Assembly (NCBI RefSeq): GCF_001983935.1
Contig: NZ_CP017641.1
Location: 5,270,001-5,334,000, forward strand
Source of the DNA: Fuerstiella marisgermanici
GTDB lineage: Bacteria > Planctomycetota > Planctomycetia > Planctomycetales > Planctomycetaceae
DNA length: 64,000 nucleotides
Reading direction: 5' to 3'
Below are positions 11,501-20,019 of this stretch, piece by piece. The stretch's first letter is position 1; every line of letters begins with the position of its first letter. The notes under the pieces were generated by a model. That model searched no databases. It saw nothing but the letters and a program-made list of their open reading frames with translations, and was not told the DNA's origin. The position numbers and the translations under genes were made by a program.

Positions 11501-11846
11501 CCGATGCGGGCTGCTCTGCGGATTCCGCAGCAATTGCAGGTTGATCATTCGTGGTAAGTTTGACAGTGTCTGCGGAAGGTCCGGTACCATCAGCCTTCCG
11601 AACGCCAGGAAGCTCGGTCGTGATTGATTCCGGTTGTTGACCTGACTGAGAGTCATTCGACACCGCTTCGGCTAACGAATCCGCATGTGGGATAGCCGCT
11701 TCGTCCGTGTCCGATTCTGCTTTCGGAGCCGACTTCGCTCGAACATTTGCCAGCCCCGGAGGCGGTGTGCTGAAGTCTTCGCCCCCGCAACCGGCCAGGC
11801 AAAACGACACCAACGTAAACGCAGCAATATGGAAAGTGAGTTTCAC
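8595..11846 (-). CDS. Large WD40-repeat lipoprotein
   Basis: A 1083-aa protein starting at GTG with a lipoprotein signal peptide: hydrophobic residues 4-17, then the lipobox LAGC with Cys20. A low-complexity linker of about 200 residues (rich in Ser, Ala, Glu and Asp) leads to two sets of WD40-like blades, roughly 220-560 and 690-1070. The blades include FIPSGNVVLAGTEDGRVIA, WSPDGGSLFVAV, FSPDGKWALAGDREGNVWVWEL and MSPNARFLVTIGEENRIRTWD. It is presumably anchored to a membrane and acts as a binding scaffold; no catalytic motif is visible. It shares orientation with, and similarity of architecture to, the HEAT/propeller gene downstream. The terminator at 11900-11944 separates it from the DUF1559 gene upstream. 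Confidence 0.82.
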   Translation of the reverse strand: MKLTFHIAAFTLVSFCLAGCGGEDFSTPPPGLANVRAKSAPKAESDTDEAAIPHADSLAEAVSNDSQSGQQPESITTELPGVRKADGTGPSADTVKLTTNDQPAIAAESAEQPASVLKGVAVGTQDDAVVTVGGKSTAQVEASKDRKESAAAAGMSLLDKLKTDDVAKEKVARRGTSPAARQVMTQTGRNAIAAEAWYRLRNQLAKRFYVAATQDGRRIAASFGASRLAVLDTQVMPPLPIPTAVPMAARMQQQRLLKPDVTTRYLSNLPGTISCLEFIPSGNVVLAGTEDGRVIARSNADLTDWDLYAQDLFAWQDEHANPTRVSDASVVVLKTINDQRLLTVDGGGVCKIWEMAQVVHPPVSPLDITEAQAKSPETKTTTAKPLHTVELPRARVLSLKICGHRAFGVAVTKDEVVTVFDTASGQVLQSITAAQLDDTQPVCGIVNEQLKQILVGLADGRIFKLALPGGDAVKGVDEDGNDTNFQIVFAPEAHDRDGAVTSLELNDDRTLLYFGRSNGTLATFDLKRSQIQQTEKLHNSPVADIFTTPAGLFSIADNRLAKLSHIPVVAGHNAANQTLQLPVDSVLNSKELVERDELMPGQRANPRPIVRANPNLADVDESLSGLRPADPVLALYEHQLRVAKDSATQDAIRQKIFGLKPEREVAVDKSYDEVTPVKTGELQSEFDFQSRPLQRVVMSVSNDGAILATAQARRSLPLRAGGPTRPVAVWDVATETKLRTWQVPGELTNLVLEVNSGSLFSEPFYGRMRLSDGRLVTDQSPSQLLTRPVLFQMSPQSTHLAIGMAGAPGTAGNVVQMVGVTSDFKHEGIDAFEGVTSAMAWSPDGGSLFVAVRERTQCRLLELESPTLQVRSEIDAERMEGAWNVDAFDPHRSIAGATHLLPSPDGKLLVTYGHHTSRQSPYQIRFWQKSKDGWPQEDVKVVDSQQPMLETEMTATPMVFVDQQSSQLAVIGSKGFAVLDARTGSLQGSQPLPNVDDRRPAAVFSPDGKWALAGDREGNVWVWELSSLNRPPRHFAAQAGPITGLAMSPNARFLVTIGEENRIRTWDVSAFLNDAERSTRKSR

Positions 11847-11899
11847 GGAAGTTCAGCCCTTTAAGCGGAAGCTATTCGAGCGAAATGCCCCGAACCCGC

Positions 11900-11944
11900 A
11901 AAAAGAAAACCGACCGACTTATCTGCCAGGCATTAAGTCGGTCG
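11900..11944 (-). terminator. Rho-independent terminator of the DUF1559 gene
   Basis: CGACCGACTTA at 11911-11921 and TAAGTCGGTCG at 11934-11944 form a perfect 11-bp stem with a 12-base loop. Read on the minus strand, the stem is followed by GTTTTCTTTTT (plus-strand 11900-11910). It lies about 70 bases after the stop of the DUF1559 gene and before the start of the WD40 lipoprotein gene. Confidence 0.85.
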
Positions 11945-12012
11945 TCATCGGTACATTTCAAGACCGCATGTCGCGACCACCTCGAATCGGCAGCCACGCA
12001 GCATGGCAACAG

Positions 12013-13287
12013 TTACTCAAAGTTTCCTTTGCTAACTCCTCCGTCAGACAGGTTCATACCGAAGTAAACATCGAAGGCATTCACTTCGCACAAAGCACTG
12101 GTGTATCCGTCGGTGTCTGCAGTACCGGTGGTCGCCGCAAAACCAGGATTGAAGTAATTGTCACCATTGCTGTCTCGCAGCACTTTTACGCTGCCATCTG
12201 CCATCAGGACGTTAGGCTGATTTCGGTGTACGGCGTAGAAGTCACGCGTGTCCTGCAGCACCAGTTCGCCAGCGGCACCCGTTCCCGATGAGCCACCAGC
12301 TGAATAGTTACCTTCCACCACAACTTCGCCTTCGGTCGGGTAGCCGCTGGGAATGTAGTTGGCGAGGACTTCGCCATCGAGATCGCCCTTGTCCATCAGG
12401 CGGATACGATTGTTTGCGTCGTCCCAGTAAGCCGGACCATCGTTAAAGGATTCGCCCAGTCGGGCACCGTTGAACAGGTCAGCATTCAAAGGAACGCCGC
12501 TTGGATCACCCAGCGACAGAATCGCTTCTTTCGCATCACCAGGAGCAGCATCAGCCAGCAAAGCCACGTTGCTGGACGGAACGTCAGACGTTTCCATCAC
12601 AGACAGCTTGAGTGGGCCTTTGGAAGCCTGAAAGTCTTTGCACTTCCTGCCCTTGACGGTGCCTTCGACCAAACCATCCGGGTCGTTAGGCGCAGCCAGC
12701 AGGACGCCGCTACGAACCATGTGCCAGCTTGACGCATAGTTCGTATTGAAGCCAGCCTCGATCGTTTGTTTGACGATATTGTCGTGAGCAGCACCAGGAG
12801 TGATTGTGTAGACACCACCAGCAACTGTCATCGTCCCGGAATCAACGCACTTTTTGATGAATCCGCCAACCCCATCGCGGTCAGCCGGAGCCTTCGACGT
12901 GTTCGACGTATTAACGGTCCCCAGCATGTCGTTTAGCTTTTCCAGGCCTTTGATAACGTTGGAAGGGCACAGCATGTTGCCCGGTCGACCGCCATTAATA
13001 CTGACGATGTCTGCAACCCAGCCAAACTGAGTTGGGTCGCCATCGCGAACAAAGTCGTACGCTCCGGAGCAGATGCGATCGTAGCGATCATTCTCTGCGA
13101 ATGCGTAAAGGGCGATTCCCATTTGACGCAGGTTATTCTTGCATTGTGTGCTGCGAGCAGCTTCTCGTGCCGACTGAATCGCAGGCAGAATCAACGCCAT
13201 CAGAATGGCGATAATGCTGATAACGACCAGCAGTTCGATCAACGTAAAACCGCGACGAGCGGCTTGCTTAAGAGGGGTCTTCTTCAT
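12013..13287 (-). CDS. DUF1559 (SBP_bac_10-like) pseudopilin-type protein
   Basis: A 424-aa member of the DUF1559 family, which is greatly expanded in planctomycetes. The N-terminus has the type IV pilin-like methylation motif [19 protein letters not shown] (about 12-30), which serves as signal and membrane helix, followed by the conserved [19 protein letters not shown] segment. The C-terminus has the family [17 protein letters not shown] motif. In this family the pseudopilin helix is probably processed by a prepilin peptidase and the rest is exported. The exact role is unknown; surface structure or extracellular binding has been proposed. The start ATG has a moderate SD (AAGGTTAAG). It ends in its own terminator, so it forms a single-gene unit. 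Confidence 0.9.
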   Translation of the reverse strand: MKKTPLKQAARRGFTLIELLVVISIIAILMALILPAIQSAREAARSTQCKNNLRQMGIALYAFAENDRYDRICSGAYDFVRDGDPTQFGWVADIVSINGGRPGNMLCPSNVIKGLEKLNDMLGTVNTSNTSKAPADRDGVGGFIKKCVDSGTMTVAGGVYTITPGAAHDNIVKQTIEAGFNTNYASSWHMVRSGVLLAAPNDPDGLVEGTVKGRKCKDFQASKGPLKLSVMETSDVPSSNVALLADAAPGDAKEAILSLGDPSGVPLNADLFNGARLGESFNDGPAYWDDANNRIRLMDKGDLDGEVLANYIPSGYPTEGEVVVEGNYSAGGSSGTGAAGELVLQDTRDFYAVHRNQPNVLMADGSVKVLRDSNGDNYFNPGFAATTGTADTDGYTSALCEVNAFDVYFGMNLSDGGVSKGNFE

Positions 13288-14071
13288 GTGTTCTTAACCT
13301 TACCAAATGCCTATCAGAGGAAAGTATCGGGAGTCGATTTTGACTCCATGCCAAAGTGCGGCAGCGCCACATCGTTTTGCTAAGCACGCCAATACGGGAA
13401 TGCGGCTTATCTCGATTTCGGCCCACCCCCGCAGTGAGCAACAGAAACTAACCGTTCCGAAAGCCGTCGAGCTGATCAGACTCATTGGCGACGTTCTGAA
13501 AATCCGTTAAGCGGCCCCGTTGGATTTCAATAACGACCGGAACCAAATGGCGGGAAGGGTCGCACTGACCTATGAGTTTTGAATGAAGCATCCATGAATC
13601 ATTAAGACTCCATCTTCACACTCAGGATCCCATCGCCCGCGACGGATTGCCGTGCGAGTGACTTGGCGGGAAGTCTCGTTAGATGCGTGAAGGTTCAGTT
13701 AAGGAAGGGTGAAGATTCCACGAGCAGCAAGGAAAGCGAGGGCGGAGGCGAAGCTTGCCTGCGACGCAAAGCAGGCACTCACCGCACACTTCGTCGTGGC
13801 TGCGGTGGCGATAATGATTGGCTTCGGCATAGGTCCCGCAGTGCGACAACGTCAGCAAAATCGTGCGATTGAGCCGCCACGATTGGCCTGTCACTTTTCG
13901 TCACGTGCCTTTGACCCAAACGCTGCTGAGTTGTGCGTGGTTGCCGCCGGAAAATAGAATGAAAGTCAACGAGACTTTTCTGTTCGCGTAAGCCGGATGA
14001 CCAGCATGCGGTTGCCAGCCCGGCCCGCTGCTCCTTTCGTGAACCACATTGCGGCTTAGGAACCAGTCAAC
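13288..14071. other. 784-base intergenic region between divergent genes
   Basis: This separates the DUF1559 gene (minus) from the sulfatase gene (plus) and should hold both promoters. Short frames here (60-90 codons on both strands) lack a protein-like composition or SD. The only structure I see is a small hairpin, AAAGTC/GACTTT at 13962-13978 with a 5-base loop, followed by TCTGTTC; it is too weak to call a terminator. No RNA gene was recognised. Confidence 0.45.
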
Positions 14072-15718
14072 GTGCGAGTCACCAATTGCGATTCGACAAA
14101 CTCACTTAACCCAGCTGTCGCGAGGAAGGTGCTCGTGCCTTTATTACAGCGAAGCAAACTTCGGCAAGCCGTCAGTGCAATGCTTGCAATGGCCGCTCTG
14201 AATCTTTTGCTGGTTTCCACGGTGGCTGCAAACGCTTCCACTAATCCCCAAAGCCGTCCCAACATTGTGGTCATACTGGCGGACGACATGGGCTATGGTG
14301 ATGTCGGCGTTCTTAACCACGACAGCAAGATCCTCACGCCTAATCTGGATCGGCTGGCCAGAGAAGGTGTAATCTTTACCGATGCGCATGCTGCAGGATC
14401 GTATTGCGTTCCCTCGCGCTATGGCCTGTTGACCGGCCGGTATATGTGGCGCACCCGGTTGGGATCGGGTGGCAATCTGGCCAACTTTGCAGGCACGCTG
14501 ATTGAACCCGGCCGGAAGACGATCGCGGATCTACTTCGAGAAGCCGGATATCTCACTGGTTTGGTCGGGAAATGGCACCAGGGGATCGATTGGAAGCTGC
14601 GAGATGAAAGCGCGCGGGACGTGATTCGCGAACATCCCAACTATCAGGATTTTGACAACATCGACTTCGCGTCCCCCGTGGTGAAAGGGCCCCGGGATTA
14701 CGGGTTTGACTATTCCTTCGCGACCGCCGGGTCGGCGGAGATGAATCCATCGACGTTTATCGAAAACAATCGGGCGACGATCATCCCGACTCTGTCTTCG
14801 CAGGAAGCAACGGAACTGTATGGTGAATGGTACGGTCGAGATGACAACATCATTGCCGCTGGCCACACCATGGATCGCCTCGTCCCAACTCTGTCGGCCA
14901 AAGCGTGCGAGTTTATTGAAACGGCAACACGCACCCGTCCGCATCAACCGTTTTTCCTCTACTACGCGATGACGACGCCGCACAATCCAATCGTCCCCAA
15001 TAAGGAATTCGTCGGTCGCAGTCAGGCTGGGGCGTATGGAGATTTCGTGGTTGAACTGGATCACCACGTGGGCAGGCTTCTGAGCAGGATCGCGGAACTC
15101 GGCATCGAAAAGAATACGCTGGTGATCTTCACCAGCGACAACGGACCGGTGAATCGAACCCGAGGCTATCACGCCAAATGGGTTCGTGGCGACACCGCTA
15201 TCTACGGGCACGATTCGAACGGCCCCTTCCAGGGCTGGAAGGCGGGCTTGAAAGAGGGTGGACATCGTGTCCCATTCTTCGTTCGATGGCCTGAGAAGAT
15301 CGCAGCGAACGAGGCTTGCGCAACGACGATCGTGTTCAATGACGTAATCCCAACCCTTGCAGAGATGCTAAATATCGAGCTGGACGAGAACACGGCCGAA
15401 GACGGCAAGAGTTTCTTCAAGGCACTAACAGCAGAAGCGCGACCCGAGTCGTTTCACGAAGCGATCGTGCACAATCAGAGCAATGGCACGTTTGCCATCC
15501 GCAAGGGATCGTTCAAGCTCACGGTCAATGGCCCGAAAACCGTCGATCAGCTATTGGATGACGCCTTTCCAGTGTCCTTCGTTCTCCACGATTTGACCAA
15601 TGACGCTGAAGAAACCACCGATGTGTCGCGAAGCCATCCGCAGATAGTGCAGGAACTGCATGCCCTGCTGAAAAAGACTTGTGCTGAGACGGACAACAGC
15701 GAAACGTTGGCTCCGTGA
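14072..15718 (+). CDS. Exported arylsulfatase-type sulfatase
   Basis: A 548-aa type I sulfatase that hydrolyses sulfate esters, in planctomycetes usually on sulfated algal polysaccharides. The catalytic Cys is at about 112 in YCVPSRYGLLTGR, the C-x-P-S-R signature that formylglycine-generating enzyme converts. Metal ligands include VILADDMGYGD (Asp71 and Asp72) and FTSDNGP near the middle, with a KWHQG motif as in the family. The start is GTG with AGGAA nine bases upstream. The N-terminus has a basic stretch and a hydrophobic segment (about 36-53), which suggests export. The gene stands alone. It converges with an outer-membrane protein gene, with 75 bases and no clear terminator between them. 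The true substrate cannot be told. Confidence 0.9.
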   Translation: MRVTNCDSTNSLNPAVARKVLVPLLQRSKLRQAVSAMLAMAALNLLLVSTVAANASTNPQSRPNIVVILADDMGYGDVGVLNHDSKILTPNLDRLAREGVIFTDAHAAGSYCVPSRYGLLTGRYMWRTRLGSGGNLANFAGTLIEPGRKTIADLLREAGYLTGLVGKWHQGIDWKLRDESARDVIREHPNYQDFDNIDFASPVVKGPRDYGFDYSFATAGSAEMNPSTFIENNRATIIPTLSSQEATELYGEWYGRDDNIIAAGHTMDRLVPTLSAKACEFIETATRTRPHQPFFLYYAMTTPHNPIVPNKEFVGRSQAGAYGDFVVELDHHVGRLLSRIAELGIEKNTLVIFTSDNGPVNRTRGYHAKWVRGDTAIYGHDSNGPFQGWKAGLKEGGHRVPFFVRWPEKIAANEACATTIVFNDVIPTLAEMLNIELDENTAEDGKSFFKALTAEARPESFHEAIVHNQSNGTFAIRKGSFKLTVNGPKTVDQLLDDAFPVSFVLHDLTNDAEETTDVSRSHPQIVQELHALLKKTCAETDNSETLAP

Positions 15719-15793
15719 ATAACCGAAACCGGTTGGCTCAGCCTCAAGGTGTAAAAGACAACTCGTGGGCGATGCACGGCTTTCCCAAACTTC

Positions 15794-16762
15794 TTAGAAC
15801 TTCAGCCCAACACGAGCGTACAGACCTTCGCCGATATCTTCGGTTTCACCGGTGACTTCGTATTCGATTTCTCGAGCAACGACGACGCCCAGTTCGCAGA
15901 ACCACGTTGTTCCGTCGCCTCGTTTTTCTAGTCCCATCGCGAGTGGAAAACCCTTGATGGTCAGTTGATCGTCCAGGCCGCTGTCTCGCCGCACGGCATA
16001 GGTGCCTCCGCCCAGCCCCAGAACGCCGGTGTACAGCCACGTGTCGCTTTGCGGTCCAAACCAGTCGACTCGACGAGCGATTCGGGTTTGCGGAATGCCC
16101 AGCGACATTTCCCAGTCGTCGTTGGGTTTCCACGTAACGCCGACCATCGGAATCACGGGAATGTTTTGCTGTCCGGTGGCGGCCACTCCGAACGTCCACT
16201 GCACCTGTTCGCTCTTGTGCCACATTGCCATGCCCATCCCAGACACGTTGACGACGTTGGCGGTCGCGTCGCCATCGCCCTTGTACGACACATTCACACT
16301 GGTCACCAGCCGCCAGCGATCATTCATCCGCTTCATCAGAGTCAGGCTGCCGCCAGCCGTGAACAGCGTGTCCTGCACGTCCAGCAGTGTACTACTGTCC
16401 AGAAAGTCGGCCCCGAAGTTTGCTCCGGCGGTCAGCAACATATCCGGCCCACCGTTGCCGAGCGTACCCGAATACCAAATCGGGACGTTGGTTCCCGCTT
16501 TGACCGATGTCATCGACAGCGTGTCGCCGCCGGTGAATCCCAGACTCGTTTTCAGCGGAATGGAAAATGGCTTTTCGTTCTTGTCGGGAATCGCAATGGT
16601 CGGCAAAGATCCGAGTTCCGGCGGTGCGACGGCGTCACTTGTCGCCGCAGCAGAACTCGCCTGCTGAACAGCCTGTCCGCACGCAACGTCGGCGGCGAAA
16701 CAAAGCAACAACAACGACAGTGTCTGAGCGATTCGAGGCATCCATGCGTTCCGAGTCGTCAT
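15794..16762 (-). CDS. Predicted outer-membrane beta-barrel protein (DUF6268-like)
   Basis: 322 aa from ATG 16762, chosen because GGCAGGAGAGC lies just upstream and a clean signal peptide follows (MTTRNAWMPRIAQTLSLLLLCFAADVACGQA). A longer frame from 16852 would add 30 residues with no signal character. The mature part is rich in Gly, Thr, aromatic residues and alternating beta strands, such as DRWRLVTSVNVSYKGDG and WEMSLGIPQTRIARRVDW, and ends in a C-terminal Phe (ARVGLKF), which is typical of outer-membrane barrels. It resembles the DUF6268 family found in planctomycetes. The function is unknown; a porin or structural barrel is most likely. Confidence 0.75.
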   Translation of the reverse strand: MTTRNAWMPRIAQTLSLLLLCFAADVACGQAVQQASSAAATSDAVAPPELGSLPTIAIPDKNEKPFSIPLKTSLGFTGGDTLSMTSVKAGTNVPIWYSGTLGNGGPDMLLTAGANFGADFLDSSTLLDVQDTLFTAGGSLTLMKRMNDRWRLVTSVNVSYKGDGDATANVVNVSGMGMAMWHKSEQVQWTFGVAATGQQNIPVIPMVGVTWKPNDDWEMSLGIPQTRIARRVDWFGPQSDTWLYTGVLGLGGGTYAVRRDSGLDDQLTIKGFPLAMGLEKRGDGTTWFCELGVVVAREIEYEVTGETEDIGEGLYARVGLKF

Positions 16763-17459
16763 GCGTGCTCTCCTGCCACATTCTGATTGGCATTGCTCAG
16801 ATGGTGCCGAATCGCAATCCTGGGGAATAAGACGAACACCACATTCAGACATTTCACCAGTGTCAGAAAGCCGTACAGAAATACTTCAAACTGATGCGAT
16901 GACCATGCACCCACGCATTCCAGGCACAATAGCCCTTCCGGCACGGCGGCAAGCTGCGGGCCGACTTACTTAGGGATTGTTCGAAGGCACTTAGACAATC
17001 TCGGCTTCTGCTGTGGCGAAATTCAGTTCCAGACACAGATTCGTGCCCCACCCGTACGCCCTGCGGTCAGGATTCGGGCAATGCCTGTCAAAAAAATCTG
17101 CTTCAGAAAACTCTGCCGAATCCGGTTCGCCGCTGCAATTTCGGCAGGACGAACTCACCACCGCCTGGGATGCTGTCCGGGTAGCTCAAACGGTTTCCTG
17201 CTGCTGATGTTGGGGCTCAACCGACGGCCGATTTTCTGTGCTTCCATCTCCGACCTTCTTCCCAAGGCTTCTGCTTAGGGTTCTCGTCGCCAACTTTCCT
17301 ACGGCCAAGACCATCACGCGGCCATCGACGGCCGGTCGGAGAATGGCCAAGGCATATGAAGTGCCTTTGCCCACTGTCTGCGCTTTTCTACACTATGCCG
17401 GGCCGTGAAACTGGTAAACCTTCAGGTGTGATCCGCGACTGGAAAACGGGAGTTTGTCG
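16763..17459. other. 697-base intergenic region between divergent genes
   Basis: It lies between the barrel protein (minus) and the SPFH gene (plus), so it is a likely site for two promoters. Short frames on both strands have no SD or domain features. I see no tRNA-like or terminator-like structure. Immediately before the SPFH start lies an SD, GGGAG at 17448-17452. Confidence 0.45.
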
Positions 17460-18587
17460 ATGGGGTTGTTTGAAAAGCTGCGTAACGAACTGATTGACAT
17501 CGTCGAGTGGGTCGACGATTCCAGGCATACGCTCGTGTGGCGATTCCCTCGCTACCAAAACGAAATCAAAAATGGAGCTCAGCTGATCGTACGGCCGGGG
17601 CAGACCGCTGTCTTTGTCCATCGTGGACAGATTGCCGATGTCTTCGAACCCGGGCATTACGAACTGAAGACGGACAACCTGCCGTTGTTGAGCACCATCG
17701 CGGGGTGGAAGTATGGATTCAATAGTCCGTTTCGCGCTGAGGTCTACTTTGTCAGCACGAAGCAAATTACAGACCTAAAGTGGGGCACGCCGAATCCCAT
17801 CATGTTGCGGGATCCGGAATTTGGTCCAATCCGCCTGCGAGCATTCGGGACGTACGCGGTAAAAGCCGTCGAACCGAAAGCTCTGTTGGAAGAGCTGGTC
17901 GGCACTGACAAAGTTGTTGACGCGGATGAAGTTACCGAGTTGCTTCGGTCAATCATCATCAGCACGTTCGCCGACGTGCTGGGATCTTCAAACGTCGCAG
18001 CACTTGACCTCGCGAGCAAGTATCAGGAGTTCGGTGAGACTCTTCGTCAGGCCGTGCAGGAACGGATCGACGACGAATATGGTCTCGAAATTCCTCAGCT
18101 GTTCATCGTCAATATTTCACTGCCGGAAGCCGTCGAAAAAGCGTTAGACACACGGACGAGCATGGGCGTGATTGGTGACATGAATAAGTTCCAACAATAC
18201 CAAATGGGACAGGCAATGACCGCAGCCGCCGAAAATCCATCAGGCGGCGGAGCGGCCGAAGGCATGGGGCTGGGACTCGGTTTCGCGATGGCTGGCCGAA
18301 TGATGCAGCCCGGGTTGATGGGTGGTGCAGCACCCGGCGCCGCGCCCGGCATGGCTCCTCCTCCGCCGCCCATGGCGGCCGCATGGCACGTGGCCGTCAA
18401 TGGCCAGACTCAGGGGCCGTTTTCGATGCAGCAACTGGCGAGCGGCATTGCGTCTGGTGAAGTGAAGCCGGATACGATGGTCTGGACAAACGGCATGCAG
18501 GGCTGGGCGGCGGCAGGTCAGGTGCCACAGCTAAGCAGCTCGTTCGGCGCAGTGCCACCGCCTCCACCACCACCGCCGGGGCTGTAG
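17460..18587 (+). CDS. SPFH (band 7) protein with C-terminal GYF_2 domain
   Basis: 375 aa. ATG 17460 is preferred over a TTG six bases upstream because GGGAG sits 7 bases before the ATG. Residues 1-240 are an SPFH domain of the YdjI/virion-core-like group: MGLFEKLRNELIDIVEW, LIVRPGQTAVFVHRGQIADVFEPGHY, and a helical VQERIDDEYGLEI segment. A flexible Gly/Ala/Met/Pro-rich linker (about 265-300) follows, then a GYF_2 domain (about 303-355, WHVAVNGQTQGPF...GMQGWAAAGQVPQL) and a proline run. GYF_2 domains bind peptides or proteins. In Bacillus subtilis the SPFH protein YdjI works with the zinc-ribbon protein YdjG and PspA at the membrane; here a double zinc-ribbon protein follows 105 bases downstream. 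No TM helix is visible, so it probably assembles on the membrane as a peripheral scaffold. Confidence 0.85.
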   Translation: MGLFEKLRNELIDIVEWVDDSRHTLVWRFPRYQNEIKNGAQLIVRPGQTAVFVHRGQIADVFEPGHYELKTDNLPLLSTIAGWKYGFNSPFRAEVYFVSTKQITDLKWGTPNPIMLRDPEFGPIRLRAFGTYAVKAVEPKALLEELVGTDKVVDADEVTELLRSIIISTFADVLGSSNVAALDLASKYQEFGETLRQAVQERIDDEYGLEIPQLFIVNISLPEAVEKALDTRTSMGVIGDMNKFQQYQMGQAMTAAAENPSGGGAAEGMGLGLGFAMAGRMMQPGLMGGAAPGAAPGMAPPPPPMAAAWHVAVNGQTQGPFSMQQLASGIASGEVKPDTMVWTNGMQGWAAAGQVPQLSSSFGAVPPPPPPPPGL

Positions 18588-18692
18588 GAGAATCCTAAAG
18601 TTGTTTGCGGGACTGGCCAGAGTCCCCTTTGCTGATTGCTTTATTGGAATCCTGGCGAATTCCACCTCGGAGATGACAGGGCCGCCTGGCTG

Positions 18693-19949
18693 ATGGCAGA
18701 CACCGTTCCGGAAAATTCAGACACGGGCAACCCGCCGCCGTTGCCGCGCGGTGCGGAGGTGGATGCCGATGGTCCGCTGGATCTTCGACTGAAAGACGCC
18801 GCGACCAACGGCATCGGTCAAACGTTTGATGCCGGTCAGGGGCGAATCTTCCCGTGCGATGGATGCGGCGCCGATTTGGAATTCCGAATCGGCGATCAGG
18901 TGCTGGCCTGTCCGTACTGTGGCCACGTCAAGCAAATTGAACTGGACGAGGAAGACGCGGTCATCGAGCAGGACTTCCACGCGATGCTCGAAAAGCTTCG
19001 CGAATGGCGTGAAGCGGCCGCGAAGAAAAAGCTGGATGAAGGCGACACGGATGGTTCAGGCGACAGTACAACACGCAACGAACTGCGCTGCGATTCGTGC
19101 GGCGGAAACGTAGAATTCGTCGGAACGCTTACCAGTACACATTGCCCGTATTGCGGTTCGCCGATTCAGCTTGAAAACGCTCACAAATGCCAGGAGCACC
19201 GGATTCCGGTGGACGGCGTGCTGCCGTTTCAAATTGAGCGGGCTCACGCAAAACAAAACCTGGCTCAATGGGTCGATTCCCGCTGGTTCGCCCCAAATCA
19301 GTTTCGAAAGCAGGGGGCCGAAGGAAAATTCAACGGCGTTTATCTGTCTTACTACACGTTCGATTCGATGACGTTTACTGCGTATTCCGGCCAGCGAGGT
19401 GAGCACTACTACGTCACGGTTGGCAGCGGCAAGAACAAACGGCGAGAACGGAGAACTCGCTGGTATCCCGCCAGCGGACGGTTCCAACGCTTCTTTGACG
19501 ACGTCCTGGTATTAGCGAACACGGGGCTGAATCGAAAGTTCATGCTGGAGTTGGAGCCGTGGCCATTGTTGAAAGTCGTTCCCTTCAATCAGCAGATGCT
19601 GGCTGGCCACATGGCGCGCACTTATGACATTGAACTCGACCCGTGTTTCGAAGAAGCCAAGGGGCGAGTCGACGCTGCGATCAATCTGGAAGTTCGCCAG
19701 CGCATCGGCGGCGACACTCAGCGAGTGAGTTCCATCGACAGCCGTTACGAAGCCATCACGTTTAAGCACTTGCTGCTGCCGGTTTGGCTGCTGGCATATA
19801 AGTACCACGACAAGACTTACCAGGTCTTCATCAACGCGGCAACGGGCGAAGTGCAGGGCGAGCGACCGTACAGCATCTGGAAAATCATGTTCGCCGTCCT
19901 GCTGGGGCTCGCCGCCGCCGGAGGCATCGCCGCCTTTTCGCAACGGTGA
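18693..19949 (+). CDS. Double zinc-ribbon (TFIIB-like) membrane protein, YdjG-like
   Basis: 418 aa from ATG 18693; the longer frame starts with TTG at 18636 and adds 19 unconvincing residues. Zinc ribbon 1 has CDGC (55-58) and CPYC (73-76). Ribbon 2 has CDSC (133-136) and CPYC (151-154). A helical acidic/basic stretch lies between them. Residues 170-380 form a domain with TFTAYSGQRGEHYYVTVGSGK and LLPVWLLAYKYHDKTYQVFINAATGEVQGERP, which is the tail seen in proteins often misannotated as PriA-like helicases. One TM helix lies at the C-terminus (about 397-414). Gene order after an SPFH gene matches the YdjI/YdjG pairing, which suggests a membrane scaffold or stress role. That role is inferred. 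Confidence 0.8.
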   Translation: MADTVPENSDTGNPPPLPRGAEVDADGPLDLRLKDAATNGIGQTFDAGQGRIFPCDGCGADLEFRIGDQVLACPYCGHVKQIELDEEDAVIEQDFHAMLEKLREWREAAAKKKLDEGDTDGSGDSTTRNELRCDSCGGNVEFVGTLTSTHCPYCGSPIQLENAHKCQEHRIPVDGVLPFQIERAHAKQNLAQWVDSRWFAPNQFRKQGAEGKFNGVYLSYYTFDSMTFTAYSGQRGEHYYVTVGSGKNKRRERRTRWYPASGRFQRFFDDVLVLANTGLNRKFMLELEPWPLLKVVPFNQQMLAGHMARTYDIELDPCFEEAKGRVDAAINLEVRQRIGGDTQRVSSIDSRYEAITFKHLLLPVWLLAYKYHDKTYQVFINAATGEVQGERPYSIWKIMFAVLLGLAAAGGIAAFSQR

Positions 19950-20019
19950 ATGCGACCAGTAATTCGCACTTACCGTTCGAGCCTCAGCCTCCCGCCTTTA
20001 TCCTCCTGCCTTTACCTTC

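Noticed and set aside
13663-13957. Small frames in the gap upstream of the sulfatase gene
   Set aside because: The candidate frames overlap on both strands, and none has an SD or hydrophobic or domain pattern.
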